Source: Pseudochrobactrum kiredjianiae
GTDB lineage: Bacteria; Pseudomonadota; Alphaproteobacteria; Rhizobiales; Rhizobiaceae
Direction: 5' to 3'
NCBI RefSeq assembly: GCF_030362795.1
Contig: NZ_JAUCBM010000010.1
Location: 1 to 64,000, forward strand
DNA: 64,000 nucleotides
Under the pieces are notes generated by a model that was not told where the DNA came from, did not search any database, and was given only the letters and a program-made list of their open reading frames with translations. Of the stretch, positions 1 to 8,487 are shown in pieces. Every line of letters begins with the position of its first letter. Positions within the stretch are counted from its first letter, which is position 1. A program made the position numbers and the translations under genes.

Positions 1-261
1 ACATCAGGGCCAGCGGTCATATCGTGCCGCATAAACAGGCCGGAGACATGACTGCACCCGACCCGCAAAGCTAAAACATCACCAAAATCATATTGCCAAA
101 CGGGCGCCATCCAGACATGACAGCACCTAACTTTAGTTTGACGAGAAGCATCTTAACTCGATGTCCATGAAACCGGTAGGACGCCAGTTTTTGGATATCA
201 AGATATAAACACTAATGTTCACCTTCACCCTTTAGCAGTCGTCTTAAACGGCGGCTCATTG

Positions 262-1329
262 CTATCTGCGCGATGTAATCATCTCATTGAAATCCAAGCT
301 CTCTTTTTTGATGAGTGCTTGAAAATAGGCCCCTGGTGAGCTTAAACTAGATACTTTCTCTAAGACATAAGCAACGATTACAGATGTCCCTTCCCTGCCC
401 CATCTGATTACGGATTTTTCATAACTTGACTGAGAGATCCCAAGGAAACTCTTGATTTGAGATGCTGTATCGGCCAGATCTCTCCAGGTTTTTATTTTTG
501 AAAGCGCATATTCGCTAATATCCTTGAATCTGCATAAAACAGAATCCAAATCAATTTTACAAATAATATCTTCGTTTACCTTTGCGAATTTCTTTTTCTT
601 ATAATTATATGAATTAGATTCTATATGCTGCCGCTCATTTTGGCATTCATTGCCGCTCATTCCATCTGCCGCCACATTAGTTTCTAAGGTTTCTTGAATT
701 GATACTTTGATAGCCATCAACTCATTATAGATAGTTTCTAATTCGGCTTTTGTGGCTCTTCTACGTAGTTTCGAGACAGCTGCTTCATACATAGACGCAA
801 CCTCCCCTTGCCTCCCCTCTCTTTCAATATTTTTATAAATCTCCTGACGTAGAAGCGTTACATTTTCACGAGCTAGCTTTAGTTCCATAGAAGCCTCCTG
901 ATCGCCTTCAGCTGCTTTTCTGAACTCGTGTGCGCGTGTATATAAAAGTTCTAGAGAAAAGCCATATGCAGCTTCCTGAGAGCCTTTTCGTGCGTATCTC
1001 TTACGATTAGGGCTATCTTTACGTGAGATAATGCCAACATCAACCAGAGTTGCTAGATGACGGCGCAATGTGGACTCAGGCATCCCATGTGCACGAATAG
1101 ACAATTCTGAGTTTGATGGAAAGACAATCAGATTCTGGGACGATAATTCTTTTGCTGGATAAAACGACAAAAGGGCATGCAGTACCGATAAATTACGGTC
1201 TGAGAGACCATATGCTTTTTTAGAGATGCATAGATCTCTGAAAATCATCCATTTGTTATAAGGTGATTTCTGGTTAACAGAAGTCGTTCGAACTCCTTGT
1301 GAGTTCGTTGAGGATGTCAATGATGTCAT
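262..1329 (-). CDS. repC: Plasmid replication initiator RepC
   Basis: RepC is the initiator of repABC replicons and binds the origin, which in this family lies inside the repC gene. The 355-residue protein has the RepC-type N-terminal winged-helix region (roughly residues 20-120, with a KAYGLSDRNLSVLHAL segment and the helix around ESTLRRHLATL). It is somewhat shorter than the usual 400 or so residues. The ATG at 1329 is preceded by a GGAG ribosome site. It is the last gene of repA-repB-repC, separated from repB by about 150 bases that hold an antisense RNA gene, the standard arrangement. Copy number is expected to be set by that RNA. Confidence 0.93.
   Translation of the reverse strand: MTSLTSSTNSQGVRTTSVNQKSPYNKWMIFRDLCISKKAYGLSDRNLSVLHALLSFYPAKELSSQNLIVFPSNSELSIRAHGMPESTLRRHLATLVDVGIISRKDSPNRKRYARKGSQEAAYGFSLELLYTRAHEFRKAAEGDQEASMELKLARENVTLLRQEIYKNIEREGRQGEVASMYEAAVSKLRRRATKAELETIYNELMAIKVSIQETLETNVAADGMSGNECQNERQHIESNSYNYKKKKFAKVNEDIICKIDLDSVLCRFKDISEYALSKIKTWRDLADTASQIKSFLGISQSSYEKSVIRWGREGTSVIVAYVLEKVSSLSSPGAYFQALIKKESLDFNEMITSRR
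575..640. other. AT-rich tract in repC, candidate oriV
   Basis: This part of repC is markedly AT-rich (around 585-630), unlike the rest of the gene. In characterised repABC plasmids the replication origin lies in an AT-rich stretch in the middle of repC. The assignment rests on position and composition only; no iterons were seen. Confidence 0.3.
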
Positions 1330-1390
1330 TTTTTACTCCAAAATTAGGGTAAAAAAGGCCGTTCTCTCAAAAGATATGAGAGTTCCAATA

Positions 1391-1419
1391 TTGACATCAA
1401 GAAATGAAAATGCGATTCT
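1391..1419 (+). promoter_or_regulatory. Promoter of the antisense ctRNA
   Basis: A perfect -35 TTGACA (1391-1396) is followed after 17 bases by GATTCT (1414-1419). It reads on the plus strand, opposite to repABC, and sits just upstream of a strand-specific terminator hairpin. Confidence 0.75.
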
Positions 1420-1425
1420 ACAAGT

Positions 1426-1478
1426 GCTTAAGTTATAGAAGAAGGTTTCATGACGTGATGTTGTGGGGCCTTTTTTCT
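1426..1478 (+). ncRNA. Counter-transcribed RNA (incA/ctRNA) of the repABC cassette
   Basis: repABC plasmids encode a small RNA of about 50 nt between repB and repC. It pairs with the repC leader and limits RepC synthesis, so it sets incompatibility and copy number. Here the predicted RNA starts near 1426, about 7 bases after the -10 GATTCT, and ends in a 13-bp hairpin plus a T-run near 1478. It is antisense to the repB-repC intergenic mRNA. The exact 5' end is an inference from the promoter. Confidence 0.8.
1442..1478 (+). terminator. Intrinsic terminator of ctRNA, strand-specific
   Basis: The arms 1442-1454 and 1460-1472 pair over 13 positions around a 5-base loop, followed by six Ts interrupted by C. 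Several pairs are G-U in the plus-strand RNA and would be A-C mismatches in the opposite transcript. The hairpin is therefore stable in the ctRNA and weak in the repC mRNA, so it can stop one and not the other. Confidence 0.8.
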
Positions 1479-1485
1479 TTTCTAG

Positions 1486-2481
1486 TTACTCTCCATTTTG
1501 TTTGAATTGTGCGTACAACTCTTCCAATTTGCTTGATACATAATCGCCGAAATCCTTACTCTTTTGATCGAATTTCATAGTAAGAATCTTTGAATCTTTT
1601 GTCGTTTCTACAGACAATTTATCATCCCCATCGGTATGAGCCCATAGCAATCTTACCGCTACTTTTTTAGGCCTTTTTGAAGGCTTGGATAACTTTTTGA
1701 TCTGAGTGTGTAGATAGATAAAATTGTCATCTGCATCATCGAATTCATTCGAGGCGACTACCATTAGAGCAATTTCATTGTTCTCTGGCTTTAGTAGTAG
1801 CTTTTTCAGATCTTCCCAACGATCTCGCCCTACTCTTTTGCAGCTACCTAATTTTTCTAAAATCTCATGTGGAATGGTCTCAACTACACTGATCATGCGT
1901 GAGAGAAGTGTGTCATCAACCGATAAAGATGATTTCACAATATCTTTTGACATTCCTGCGTTAAGTAGTCTTTGAGCAAACAAGGCTTTCTCAATGAATG
2001 AGAGGTTGCTTCGAGCAGTGTTTTCTTGTCCTTGTGTAACTACGTGTTCAATATCTTCCAGATTTTTGATGATAGCTCGAACTTTGATGCCTAAATCTCT
2101 AGTTGCCTGGGCGCGACGATGACCAAATACAATCATATAACGCCCCTGACCCGCTGGAGATGGTCTCACCAAAATCGGAACAGACTGACCATATTTGGAA
2201 ATAGCTTCTTTCAGTACTTCATAGTCATCTTGATCAGTGTCAGATCGATCTTTGATGAATGAACTATCCAATAAATCAGGATCTAAGGAAACAATCGCCT
2301 CGCCGTCATTCATGAGGATAGAAGCTTCGGCAAGATCATCTAGTGACTGTAGCATCGACTTAGATGCGCCACGCTTTGTGTATTCAGAGCGGATGCCGTT
2401 TGGTGTCTGAGCGACTTTCTCTAACTCATTAGCTTCATTCAATGATGAAGTGATGTTTGCCAATAGATTTTTACGAGCCAT
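1486..2481 (-). CDS. repB: Plasmid partitioning protein RepB (ParB family)
   Basis: RepB binds the parS centromere and works with the RepA ATPase to segregate the plasmid. The 331-residue protein has the ParB/Spo0J N-terminal domain (about residues 65-160, with VPILVRPSP, GRYMIVFGHRR and the QGQENTARSNLSFIEKA segment) and then a helix-turn-helix region (residues about 165-210). It starts 67 bases after repA, and that gap contains a parS-like site. It is the second gene of the repABC operon. Confidence 0.93.
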   Translation of the reverse strand: MARKNLLANITSSLNEANELEKVAQTPNGIRSEYTKRGASKSMLQSLDDLAEASILMNDGEAIVSLDPDLLDSSFIKDRSDTDQDDYEVLKEAISKYGQSVPILVRPSPAGQGRYMIVFGHRRAQATRDLGIKVRAIIKNLEDIEHVVTQGQENTARSNLSFIEKALFAQRLLNAGMSKDIVKSSLSVDDTLLSRMISVVETIPHEILEKLGSCKRVGRDRWEDLKKLLLKPENNEIALMVVASNEFDDADDNFIYLHTQIKKLSKPSKRPKKVAVRLLWAHTDGDDKLSVETTKDSKILTMKFDQKSKDFGDYVSSKLEELYAQFKQNGE

Positions 2482-2524
2482 CAGAACGCTCCTAAATAAG
2501 TGTTTTTGTTGATGAAAATCACGA

Positions 2525-2541
2525 TTTGCACGGCTGTCAAA
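2525..2541. promoter_or_regulatory. parS-like centromere site 1 (repA-repB gap)
   Basis: The imperfect palindrome TTTGCACGGCTGTCAAA lies between repA and repB. It keeps the central C-n-GC-n-G core of the repABC parS consensus. The 15-base core TTGCACGGCTGTCAA recurs exactly at 3984-3998, upstream of repA. RepB is the expected ligand. Confidence 0.7.
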
Positions 2542-2548
2542 TTATTGG

Positions 2549-3748
2549 TCATTTGCGACCCCAAGCTTTATGAACAAGTTCCACAACTTCACCGTTTACA
2601 GCATTCAAACTTTCGAGAGCGCGATCATATGTGGCGCGTGTAAAATTGTTTCTCTCAACTTCATATAATGTCTGTTTTGTGATCCCTGCATCAGAGATTG
2701 CTGTCGATTTCAGCATCTGGTTTTTCAACATTCGTTTGTTGAACAGGGCTTGTAGAAAGCCTGTCATCTGCGCTTGCGGATTGTCCTGCGGCTCATAGCG
2801 AGTTACTAGATAGCGGAACCATTTCAATTTTACGGCGGCTCCAGCTTCTTTAATAGATTCCAGAATACCGCCAAGCATCAGCAAGAATTGGGACATGGAC
2901 ATCACGTCCAGCATCTGAGGGTGTACAGTGATCAAAACAGCTGTTGAGGCACTCAAGGACGTCAGCGTCAGGTAACCTAGCTGCGGTGGGCAATCGATGA
3001 TAACCACATCATATTTGTCGTCAACCTCTTTCAGAGCGTTAGTGATGCGTGTAAAAAAGAAGCGACCATCAGATGACTTCGAAGAGGCTGCTAACGGTGT
3101 GTCATACTCATATTCCTGCAGCTCCAAGTTTGCAGGAACAATGTCTAAACCTGGAAAATTGGTTGAGCGGATTAGTCCAGAGATTGGTTTTCTCTGATCG
3201 TCATACCTGAGAGCTTCATATAATGAAGGGTTCTGATCTAATTCTGGTTGAATGCCATGAAGAGCTGTCAATGATGCCTGAGGATCTAGGTCGATAGCTA
3301 AAACGCGATGTCCTGTTAGCGCCAGATACTGTGCCAGATGAGCTGCTGTTGTTGTCTTGCCAGAGCCGCCTTTAAAATTTACAACAGAAATAACTTGTAG
3401 GATTTCACCATTTTTTCTGTGCGGAACGTATTGTTGAGATCTGCCATTTTTATCGAGATACTCACGTAGTTCCAACATCTGCTGTGCCGAGTAAAACCTG
3501 CGACCAGAAGCCGTGACCTCAGGTGAGGGACCTTTACCATCCAGATGAAGCTTTTTGATATGGTTCTGAGTTACTCCAATGAAATCTGCAACTTCGTTGG
3601 ATGAAAAAAGACGCAAGCCCTTCTGGGCATTTGGTGGGTATTGCTCAGTACGAAGAAGATTTAGCTTATCGGAAATCAATTCCCCATTTTCGAGAATTTC
3701 TTTACTAAAATCGATTTCTTCAAGACTATCAAAAAGTGGCTTCATCAT
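2549..3748 (-). CDS. repA: Plasmid partitioning ATPase RepA (ParA family)
   Basis: RepA is the Walker-type ATPase of the repABC system. It moves RepB-parS complexes and represses its own operon. The 399-residue protein has an N-terminal helix-turn-helix (around residues 45-75, FSSNEVADFIGVTQNHIKKL), the deviant Walker A KGGSGKTT near residue 125 and the Walker B-like DVVIIDCPPQLG near residue 248. Two adjacent ATGs open the frame (MMKP), so the start is uncertain by one codon. It is the first gene of the operon; an inverted repeat and a second parS-like site lie upstream. Confidence 0.94.
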   Translation of the reverse strand: MMKPLFDSLEEIDFSKEILENGELISDKLNLLRTEQYPPNAQKGLRLFSSNEVADFIGVTQNHIKKLHLDGKGPSPEVTASGRRFYSAQQMLELREYLDKNGRSQQYVPHRKNGEILQVISVVNFKGGSGKTTTAAHLAQYLALTGHRVLAIDLDPQASLTALHGIQPELDQNPSLYEALRYDDQRKPISGLIRSTNFPGLDIVPANLELQEYEYDTPLAASSKSSDGRFFFTRITNALKEVDDKYDVVIIDCPPQLGYLTLTSLSASTAVLITVHPQMLDVMSMSQFLLMLGGILESIKEAGAAVKLKWFRYLVTRYEPQDNPQAQMTGFLQALFNKRMLKNQMLKSTAISDAGITKQTLYEVERNNFTRATYDRALESLNAVNGEVVELVHKAWGRK

Positions 3749-3766
3749 ACTCGCTCTAAAGAATCA

Positions 3767-3809
3767 TAATAACGTTTCTTGTAGCCGTTACCTCATATAA
3801 GCGTTATTA
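3767..3809. promoter_or_regulatory. Inverted repeat upstream of repA, candidate operator
   Basis: TAATAACG (3767-3774) and CGTTATTA (3802-3809) form an exact 8-base inverted repeat separated by 27 bases. It sits in the leader of repA, where RepA/RepB autoregulation would act. The role is inferred from position. Confidence 0.45.
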
Positions 3810-3815
3810 AAACCT

Positions 3816-3841
3816 AAAGCTTCCGAGTCGGCAAGCTTTTT
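3816..3841. repeat. Strong hairpin upstream of repA
   Basis: AAAGCTT and AAGCTTT pair around an inner CCGA/TCGG stem, and a T-run follows on the plus strand. It has the form of an intrinsic terminator for plus-strand transcription, but no plus-strand gene ends here. It could insulate repA or be part of partition control. Confidence 0.4.
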
Positions 3842-3983
3842 ATAGTTAAAGAATGGTTAACGACTATTCGTCTGTATTCCTATGTAAGTGTATTGAGAAA
3901 AAAGAAATTGAATCTCTGTCGTCCAAATCACGGGCGCTTCATAAAGTTATTATATTATTGATATTATTGCGTTTTTTAGACGC

Positions 3984-3998
3984 TTGCACGGCTGTCAA
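3984..3998. promoter_or_regulatory. parS-like centromere site 2 (upstream of repA)
   Basis: TTGCACGGCTGTCAA is an exact second copy of the core at the repA-repB junction, about 240 bases before repA. Two identical copies flanking the partition genes support a centromere role. Confidence 0.65.
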
Positions 3999-4243
3999 TT
4001 TGCTGAATACGGGTAAGCATGGTTTATTGAAATTCTTACTTAAGGGAAAAATGGGGACCAAAAATAAATAAAGTAATCACAAATCACGTAAACGAAAATG
4101 AAGAAGTAAACGTCTTAGATGTTCTTTTTAGGGGTGTCACGGATTCAGTTCCTGTCGCCGGCATGTGTGGTTGGGTAATCCTCCCTTTAATTAAAGGTGT
4201 TTGAAAGTGGAATTTTCTCTGTTTAATAAACGAGGAGATTTTT

Positions 4244-4507
4244 ATGAAAACGACTAGATTTACCGATCCACAAATCCTTGCAATCTTACGCCAAGCTGAG
4301 GGTGGTGTGTCTGTTCCTGAGCTTTGTCGCGAACACGGCATGAGCAATTCAGCATTTTATAAATGGCGCTCGAAATATGGCGGCATGGATGCCTCGATGG
4401 TCAGCCAGATGAAATCTATAGAAGACGAGAACCGCCGGCTAAAGAGAATGTTTGCTGACCTGAGTATGCAAAATGACTTACTGAAAGAAGCTCTTGGAAA
4501 AAAATAA
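4244..4507 (+). CDS. IS3-family transposase OrfA
   Basis: OrfA is the 87-residue helix-turn-helix, leucine-zipper half of an IS3-type transposase. It contains the DNA-binding segment [20 protein letters not shown] (about residues 25-45) and a C-terminal coiled region. Its last codons are A-AAA-AAA directly followed by TAA (heptamer at 4498-4504). This is a typical slippery sequence for the -1 shift that yields the OrfAB fusion. The orfB frame is -1 relative to orfA and open across this point, which supports the shift. Confidence 0.9.
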   Translation: MKTTRFTDPQILAILRQAEGGVSVPELCREHGMSNSAFYKWRSKYGGMDASMVSQMKSIEDENRRLKRMFADLSMQNDLLKEALGKK

Positions 4508-4530
4508 CGGGGCCATCTCAACGTCGTGAG

Positions 4531-5331
4531 ATGGCTGTCATAGCTGCAAGACGGACTGATGTCAGCATTGCCTGTGCATGCCGAGCTTTTGAAGTAAGCG
4601 AAACCTGTTATCGCTATAGCCCTATCCTTCGTCATGAGAATGAAGAAATTGCAGATTTACTGATTGGACTAACGACGGCGAAAAAGACATGGGGTTTTGG
4701 ATTGTGTTTTCTTTATCTTCGTAATGTCAAAGGCTATGGCTGGAACCACAAACGCGTTTATCGTATTTATTGTGATCTGGAGCTGAACCTTCGAATTAAA
4801 CCCAGAAAACGGCTCAAGCGGGATAAACCGGACGCTCTGGCAGTCCCTGAAAAGCCCAATCTGGTCTGGTCGATGGATTTTATGGCAGATCAGTTGGCAG
4901 ACGGACGGTCATTCAGGTTATTGAATGTACTGGATGATTTTAACCGTGAGGGCTTAGGCATTGAGGTTGATTTCTCTTTGCCAACAGAACGGGTTATTCG
5001 AAGTTTGAACCAGATCATCGAATGGCGCGGCAAGCCAGAGACTATACGCGTTGATAATGGCCCGGAATATATCAGTGGTAAACTTCTGGGGTGGGCTGAA
5101 AAACGCTCTATTACCATCTTGTATATTCAACCAGGACAGCCTCAGCAAAATGCCTATATTGAACGCTATAACCGGACTGTCAGGCACGAGTGGCTAGACC
5201 AATATATCATTGAGACTATAGAAGAAGCGCAAGCCTTCGCGACAGATTGGTTATGGACTTACAACAATGAACGTCCCAATATGGGCATCGGCGGAATAAC
5301 ACCCGCGCAGAAACTGAAAATGGCAGCATAA
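4531..5331 (+). CDS. IS3-family transposase OrfB (DDE integrase domain)
   Basis: OrfB is the catalytic part, an rve-type DDE domain with D in WSMDFMAD, D in RVDNGPEY and E in NAYIERYN. The first ATG is at 4531 (266 residues). The frame is open further upstream to about 4504, so the native product is probably the OrfAB fusion made by -1 frameshifting at 4498-4504. The C-terminal sequence ends in [15 protein letters not shown], shared with the remnant ending at 61266. It appears intact. Confidence 0.92.
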   Translation: MAVIAARRTDVSIACACRAFEVSETCYRYSPILRHENEEIADLLIGLTTAKKTWGFGLCFLYLRNVKGYGWNHKRVYRIYCDLELNLRIKPRKRLKRDKPDALAVPEKPNLVWSMDFMADQLADGRSFRLLNVLDDFNREGLGIEVDFSLPTERVIRSLNQIIEWRGKPETIRVDNGPEYISGKLLGWAEKRSITILYIQPGQPQQNAYIERYNRTVRHEWLDQYIIETIEEAQAFATDWLWTYNNERPNMGIGGITPAQKLKMAA

Positions 5332-5414
5332 ATTCCACGACATTACCCCGTTAAAAATGGGGGTATTACCGTTGTACTTACATCCTTGTGATGCAAACAC
5401 TAGATATAAGCTAC

Positions 5415-5480
5415 TAACGTCACCGTTTTGCGCCACAGATCATTGATCACGACGTCTGGCAGGCACCGTTACTTTAATGA
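5415..5480 (+). pseudogene. IS6-family transposase fragment
   Basis: A short plus-strand reading gives HRFAPQIIDHDVWQ, which resembles the N-terminal HRFPPEIIxHAVWLY segment of IS6-family transposases. It is followed by stops. It is a short decayed remnant directly after the IS3 element. Confidence 0.45.
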
Positions 5481-5660
5481 GAGCGAGCTTAACTCGGCCT
5501 ATGATGCTGTTCCTACCCGACTTTTAGGCACGCGATTTACGCCACATGCTGATGGCGGTTTGTCGTAACGCGCGATGATCAGTGGCGTTGAATTGATTGC
5601 GGGGAAACTGGTGAAGATTATAGATCGGATTGTTGATTGATGCGTTGACATGACCCGCTC

Positions 5661-5858
5661 TCATCGCCGTATAGGCCTATTGGAATTCTCGGCCCATGCG
5701 TGCACCGTCTTGTGAGTAACAATAATCCCTCGGTAAGCCAGCATATCTTCAACCATGCGAAAACTTAATAGCAATAGGAAATATAGCCATACTGCTTTGG
5801 CTATGATCTCAGCCGGAAAACAATGGCAGGGATAAAGCGAGACGCGAGGTTCAGTCAT
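5661..5858 (-). pseudogene. IS6-family transposase N-terminal fragment
   Basis: A 65-residue minus-strand frame contains CHCFPAEIIAKAVWLYFLL, then RMVEDMLAYRGIIVTHKTVHAW. These are the N-terminal and helix-turn-helix parts of an IS6-family (IS26-like) transposase. The DDE domain is absent. The rest of 5371-6129 holds no other gene I can support. Confidence 0.75.
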
Positions 5859-6129
5859 ACTCTATTCTCGCGGCTGATGTTTACGCTAAGATTAAGGTAA
5901 CGGTGCCGTTTTTACTCTAGTTATCACTGAGTCTGAGATAGCTTTCTCATCTGATTGTGTAAGTGCCTAACCAAATGGTAATCGATATTAAAGTAAGGCA
6001 GCTTAATCCGGTCAATAGGCGTAGTGCGAATTCTACAGTTCGGAGCAGCGCAAACTCAATATGATATTAACTTGTCTTTCAATGATGAAACGGCTAAAAA
6101 ACCAAAAATGACATAAAGACGATAATTAA

Positions 6130-7257
6130 ATGCTTTACGTATTGCCTACTGTTTTACTCCTTTTTTCATTGGCGTTTGTCATCGTTTGGGCCATTGAGAA
6201 ATTACGTTTCTACTTATTGTGGTGTGCACTTTGCTTTTTCTGCATAGGCATTGGTATGCTCTCACAATTAGTAGATATACCAGTGGATGATGGGAATAAT
6301 ACACTTGTGACTACGACCCTCTATGTTGTGGGAGCACTGGCAGGCGGCCATGGTATTCTCAGCAGGTCTTGTATTAAAATTCCGTTTTGGTTTTGTATTC
6401 TCAGTTTTTTATCAATTATCGGTGGTGTTGCTTATTTTATTTATATTCGGCCAAGCTTAATAGGGCGTATTTATGTTGTGAACTTTGGTCTTGCATGTAT
6501 GATATTGACCTATGTTTGTTATTTGCGGAAGATTGTTAATGGTCGCAAAGCAGATAAGCTTATTGTAGGTATGTTATTACTGGTGGGCATACATTTTTTC
6601 CCGCGTACATTGTTAACTGTCCATTCAATAACTGACGATACGCTCGTTGATTTCGCATTTACATCTTTTTGGCAATGGACCGTTTTTTCAACTGCGGTTG
6701 CTGTGGTAATTGCTGGTCTTGTACTGTTTGCAGCTGCAAGTTCCGATCGCTTCGAAGAGATCGCTCATGAGCGGGATAGTGATCATCTTACGGGACTTTT
6801 AAACCGGCGTGGTATGGAAACTCATATTAAAGCGCTAAGGGGTAGGGATCTTTCGGGGTGGATTGTTGCATGCGATATCGACTATTTTAAAACAATCAAC
6901 GACGATTTTGGTCATGCTGTGGGCGATATTGTCCTGAAGGAGTTTTCGGGCGTACTTCAGTCATTGGCTCAAAAAAGCAAGTTTATTGCCCGTTCTGGTG
7001 GTGAAGAGTTTATTATTTACCTGGATGATTATTCAGCGGATGATGCATTTTTACTTATTGAGAATGTTCGTGAATCTGTAAAAAAACTTAACTTATCTAG
7101 TCTTGGAATTGGCGAGAACATAACTTGCAGTTTTGGTGCTGTGAAACTTGTTCGTCAGGATCAGTTTGCGCTCGTATTGGAACGCGCGGATAAATTACTA
7201 TACGCCGCTAAAAAGGCAGGGCGGGATCGTACATTGATGGAAAGTCTAACCTCCTAA
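6130..7257 (+). CDS. Membrane diguanylate cyclase (GGDEF domain)
   Basis: It makes cyclic di-GMP from GTP. The N-terminal half (residues 1 to about 200) is hydrophobic with six or seven membrane segments and no recognised sensor domain. The GGDEF domain covers about residues 215-370. It begins DHLTGLLNRRG, carries the magnesium-binding CDIDYFKTIND stretch and has the signature GGEEF at about 290-294, so catalysis is expected. The usual inhibitory RxxD site upstream of the signature is not present (QKSKFIAR occupies that place). It stands alone between IS debris, so its local regulation is not visible. An EAL protein lies at 25033. Confidence 0.9.
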   Translation: MLYVLPTVLLLFSLAFVIVWAIEKLRFYLLWCALCFFCIGIGMLSQLVDIPVDDGNNTLVTTTLYVVGALAGGHGILSRSCIKIPFWFCILSFLSIIGGVAYFIYIRPSLIGRIYVVNFGLACMILTYVCYLRKIVNGRKADKLIVGMLLLVGIHFFPRTLLTVHSITDDTLVDFAFTSFWQWTVFSTAVAVVIAGLVLFAAASSDRFEEIAHERDSDHLTGLLNRRGMETHIKALRGRDLSGWIVACDIDYFKTINDDFGHAVGDIVLKEFSGVLQSLAQKSKFIARSGGEEFIIYLDDYSADDAFLLIENVRESVKKLNLSSLGIGENITCSFGAVKLVRQDQFALVLERADKLLYAAKKAGRDRTLMESLTS

Positions 7258-7543
7258 GTCTAATTATTCTATCGGTATACATGTGGACGTTCGTAGCCGT
7301 TATTCATCTTCATGTTGTTCTACTGCAAATCAGACCACCGATAAGGTTGTTGCCTTCTTGATATTGGTCGAATGATCAGAAACGGGCTGTGGCGCTTAAG
7401 CGGAAAATAGGGCCGAGGACGGTGTCAGGGCTTCACACATGGCATCAAGGTAATGCAGGTCGAAAATATTTTCGATGCTGACATTGAATAAGAAGTTATC
7501 ATTCAGTATGTAGTAAGTGAAAGTGTCGTAAACTTGGTAAAAG
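7258..7543. other. Intergenic region without a clear gene
   Basis: Between the cyclase and the IS6 element I see only broken reading frames and no conserved motif. Confidence 0.4.
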
Positions 7544-8371
7544 GGTTCCGTTGCAAAGTTTTGACTTAGTCGGTATATTCCTTAGCTCAGGACACAGTTA
7601 TTCTGCGAGTTCCGCAAACTGCTCGAATGGTGATTTTGCTCCCATTCGAAGCTGGCCCTTGTGGATCATGTGCGCTGTTTCAATTCCATCCAAAGTTGCT
7701 GATGCTGTGGCAAAGGATTGAAAGCCTCGCATCGGGTTGATGATTTTCTTGATGAAACGGTGATCTTGCTCAATGATGTTATTGAGATATTTGACCTACA
7801 GGATATCAATTAAATGATAAAATCCAACAAGCCAAAACAGAATATTCATATTTCGCAACCCGGCGTAATTAGCTCCACTCTTATCAATCACAACCTTGTC
7901 CGGAATGCCGTTGGTTTCAATTGTTCTTTTGAAGAAGGCTGTGGCAGCAGCCTCGCCACATCGTTCAGACAGCATGAAATCAAGTGTTTTGCCAAATTTA
8001 TCAATAGCCCGATATTGATAAAGCCACTGTCTTTTGACTCTCACATAAGTTTCACCGACACTCCAAGACTGGCTGGTGGGGGCTTTGCGCTGTCGCGCTT
8101 GTATCGCGATGAGAGGTGAATATTTTACAACCCACTAATTGAGGGTGGTGTGGTCAACATCAATGCCACGCTCCAATAGGATATTTTGCAGATCTCGGTA
8201 TGAAACTGCATAGCGCACATAAAAAAACACAGCATGCACAATGACAGATTTGGGATATTGGCTACCTTTAAAGCTGATCGTCATAAACCTGAAATCCGTA
8301 ATATTTTCATATCAGAAACAATAAACCAAGAATTTGAAAACTAGAAAACCCCAAATCTTAGCAACGGAACC
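7544..8371 (-). mobile_element. IS6-family element, degenerate (copy 1)
   Basis: GGTTCCGTTGC at 7544 and its exact inverse GCAACGGAACC ending at 8371 bound 828 bases, the normal size of an IS6-family element. The transposase reads on the minus strand but is broken. The best preserved piece (7796-8044) reads QYRAIDKFGKTLDFMLSERC and then VVIDKSGANYAGL, the IS6 DDE region. No 8-bp target duplication was found. The element is probably inactive by itself. Confidence 0.85.
7796..8044 (-). pseudogene. IS6-family transposase fragment (central DDE region)
   Basis: An 82-residue frame keeps the second catalytic Asp region (KVVIDKSGAN) of an IS6-type transposase. It loses the C-terminal part after VGFYHLIDIL through a frame break. 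It lies inside the element bounded by the 11-base inverted ends at 7544 and 8371. Confidence 0.8.
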
Positions 8372-8487
8372 GCTTTCTATGGCGAAGGATATAAGCCTGC
8401 GCATTATGACAAATAATGATGATAAAGCCTGATTATTGGTTTTCGACGAGCGCTACCCACGTTTGGTGAGATATTAATATGGCCTCA

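Larger units (their letters stand above)
4173..5370 (+). mobile_element. IS3-family insertion sequence (copy A)
   Basis: The element carries orfA and orfB and is bounded by inverted ends. The left end reads GGTAATCC from 4174 and the right end reads ATTACC to 5370. GTT occurs directly outside both proposed ends (4170-4172 and 5371-5373), a possible 3-bp target duplication, though the left end is uncertain by one base. A related, 5'-truncated copy lies at 60984-61304. Confidence 0.85.

Noticed and set aside
3853-4071. 72-codon plus-strand ORF upstream of repA
   Set aside because: No ribosome site or homology, and it covers the parS-like site; non-coding control region is more likely.
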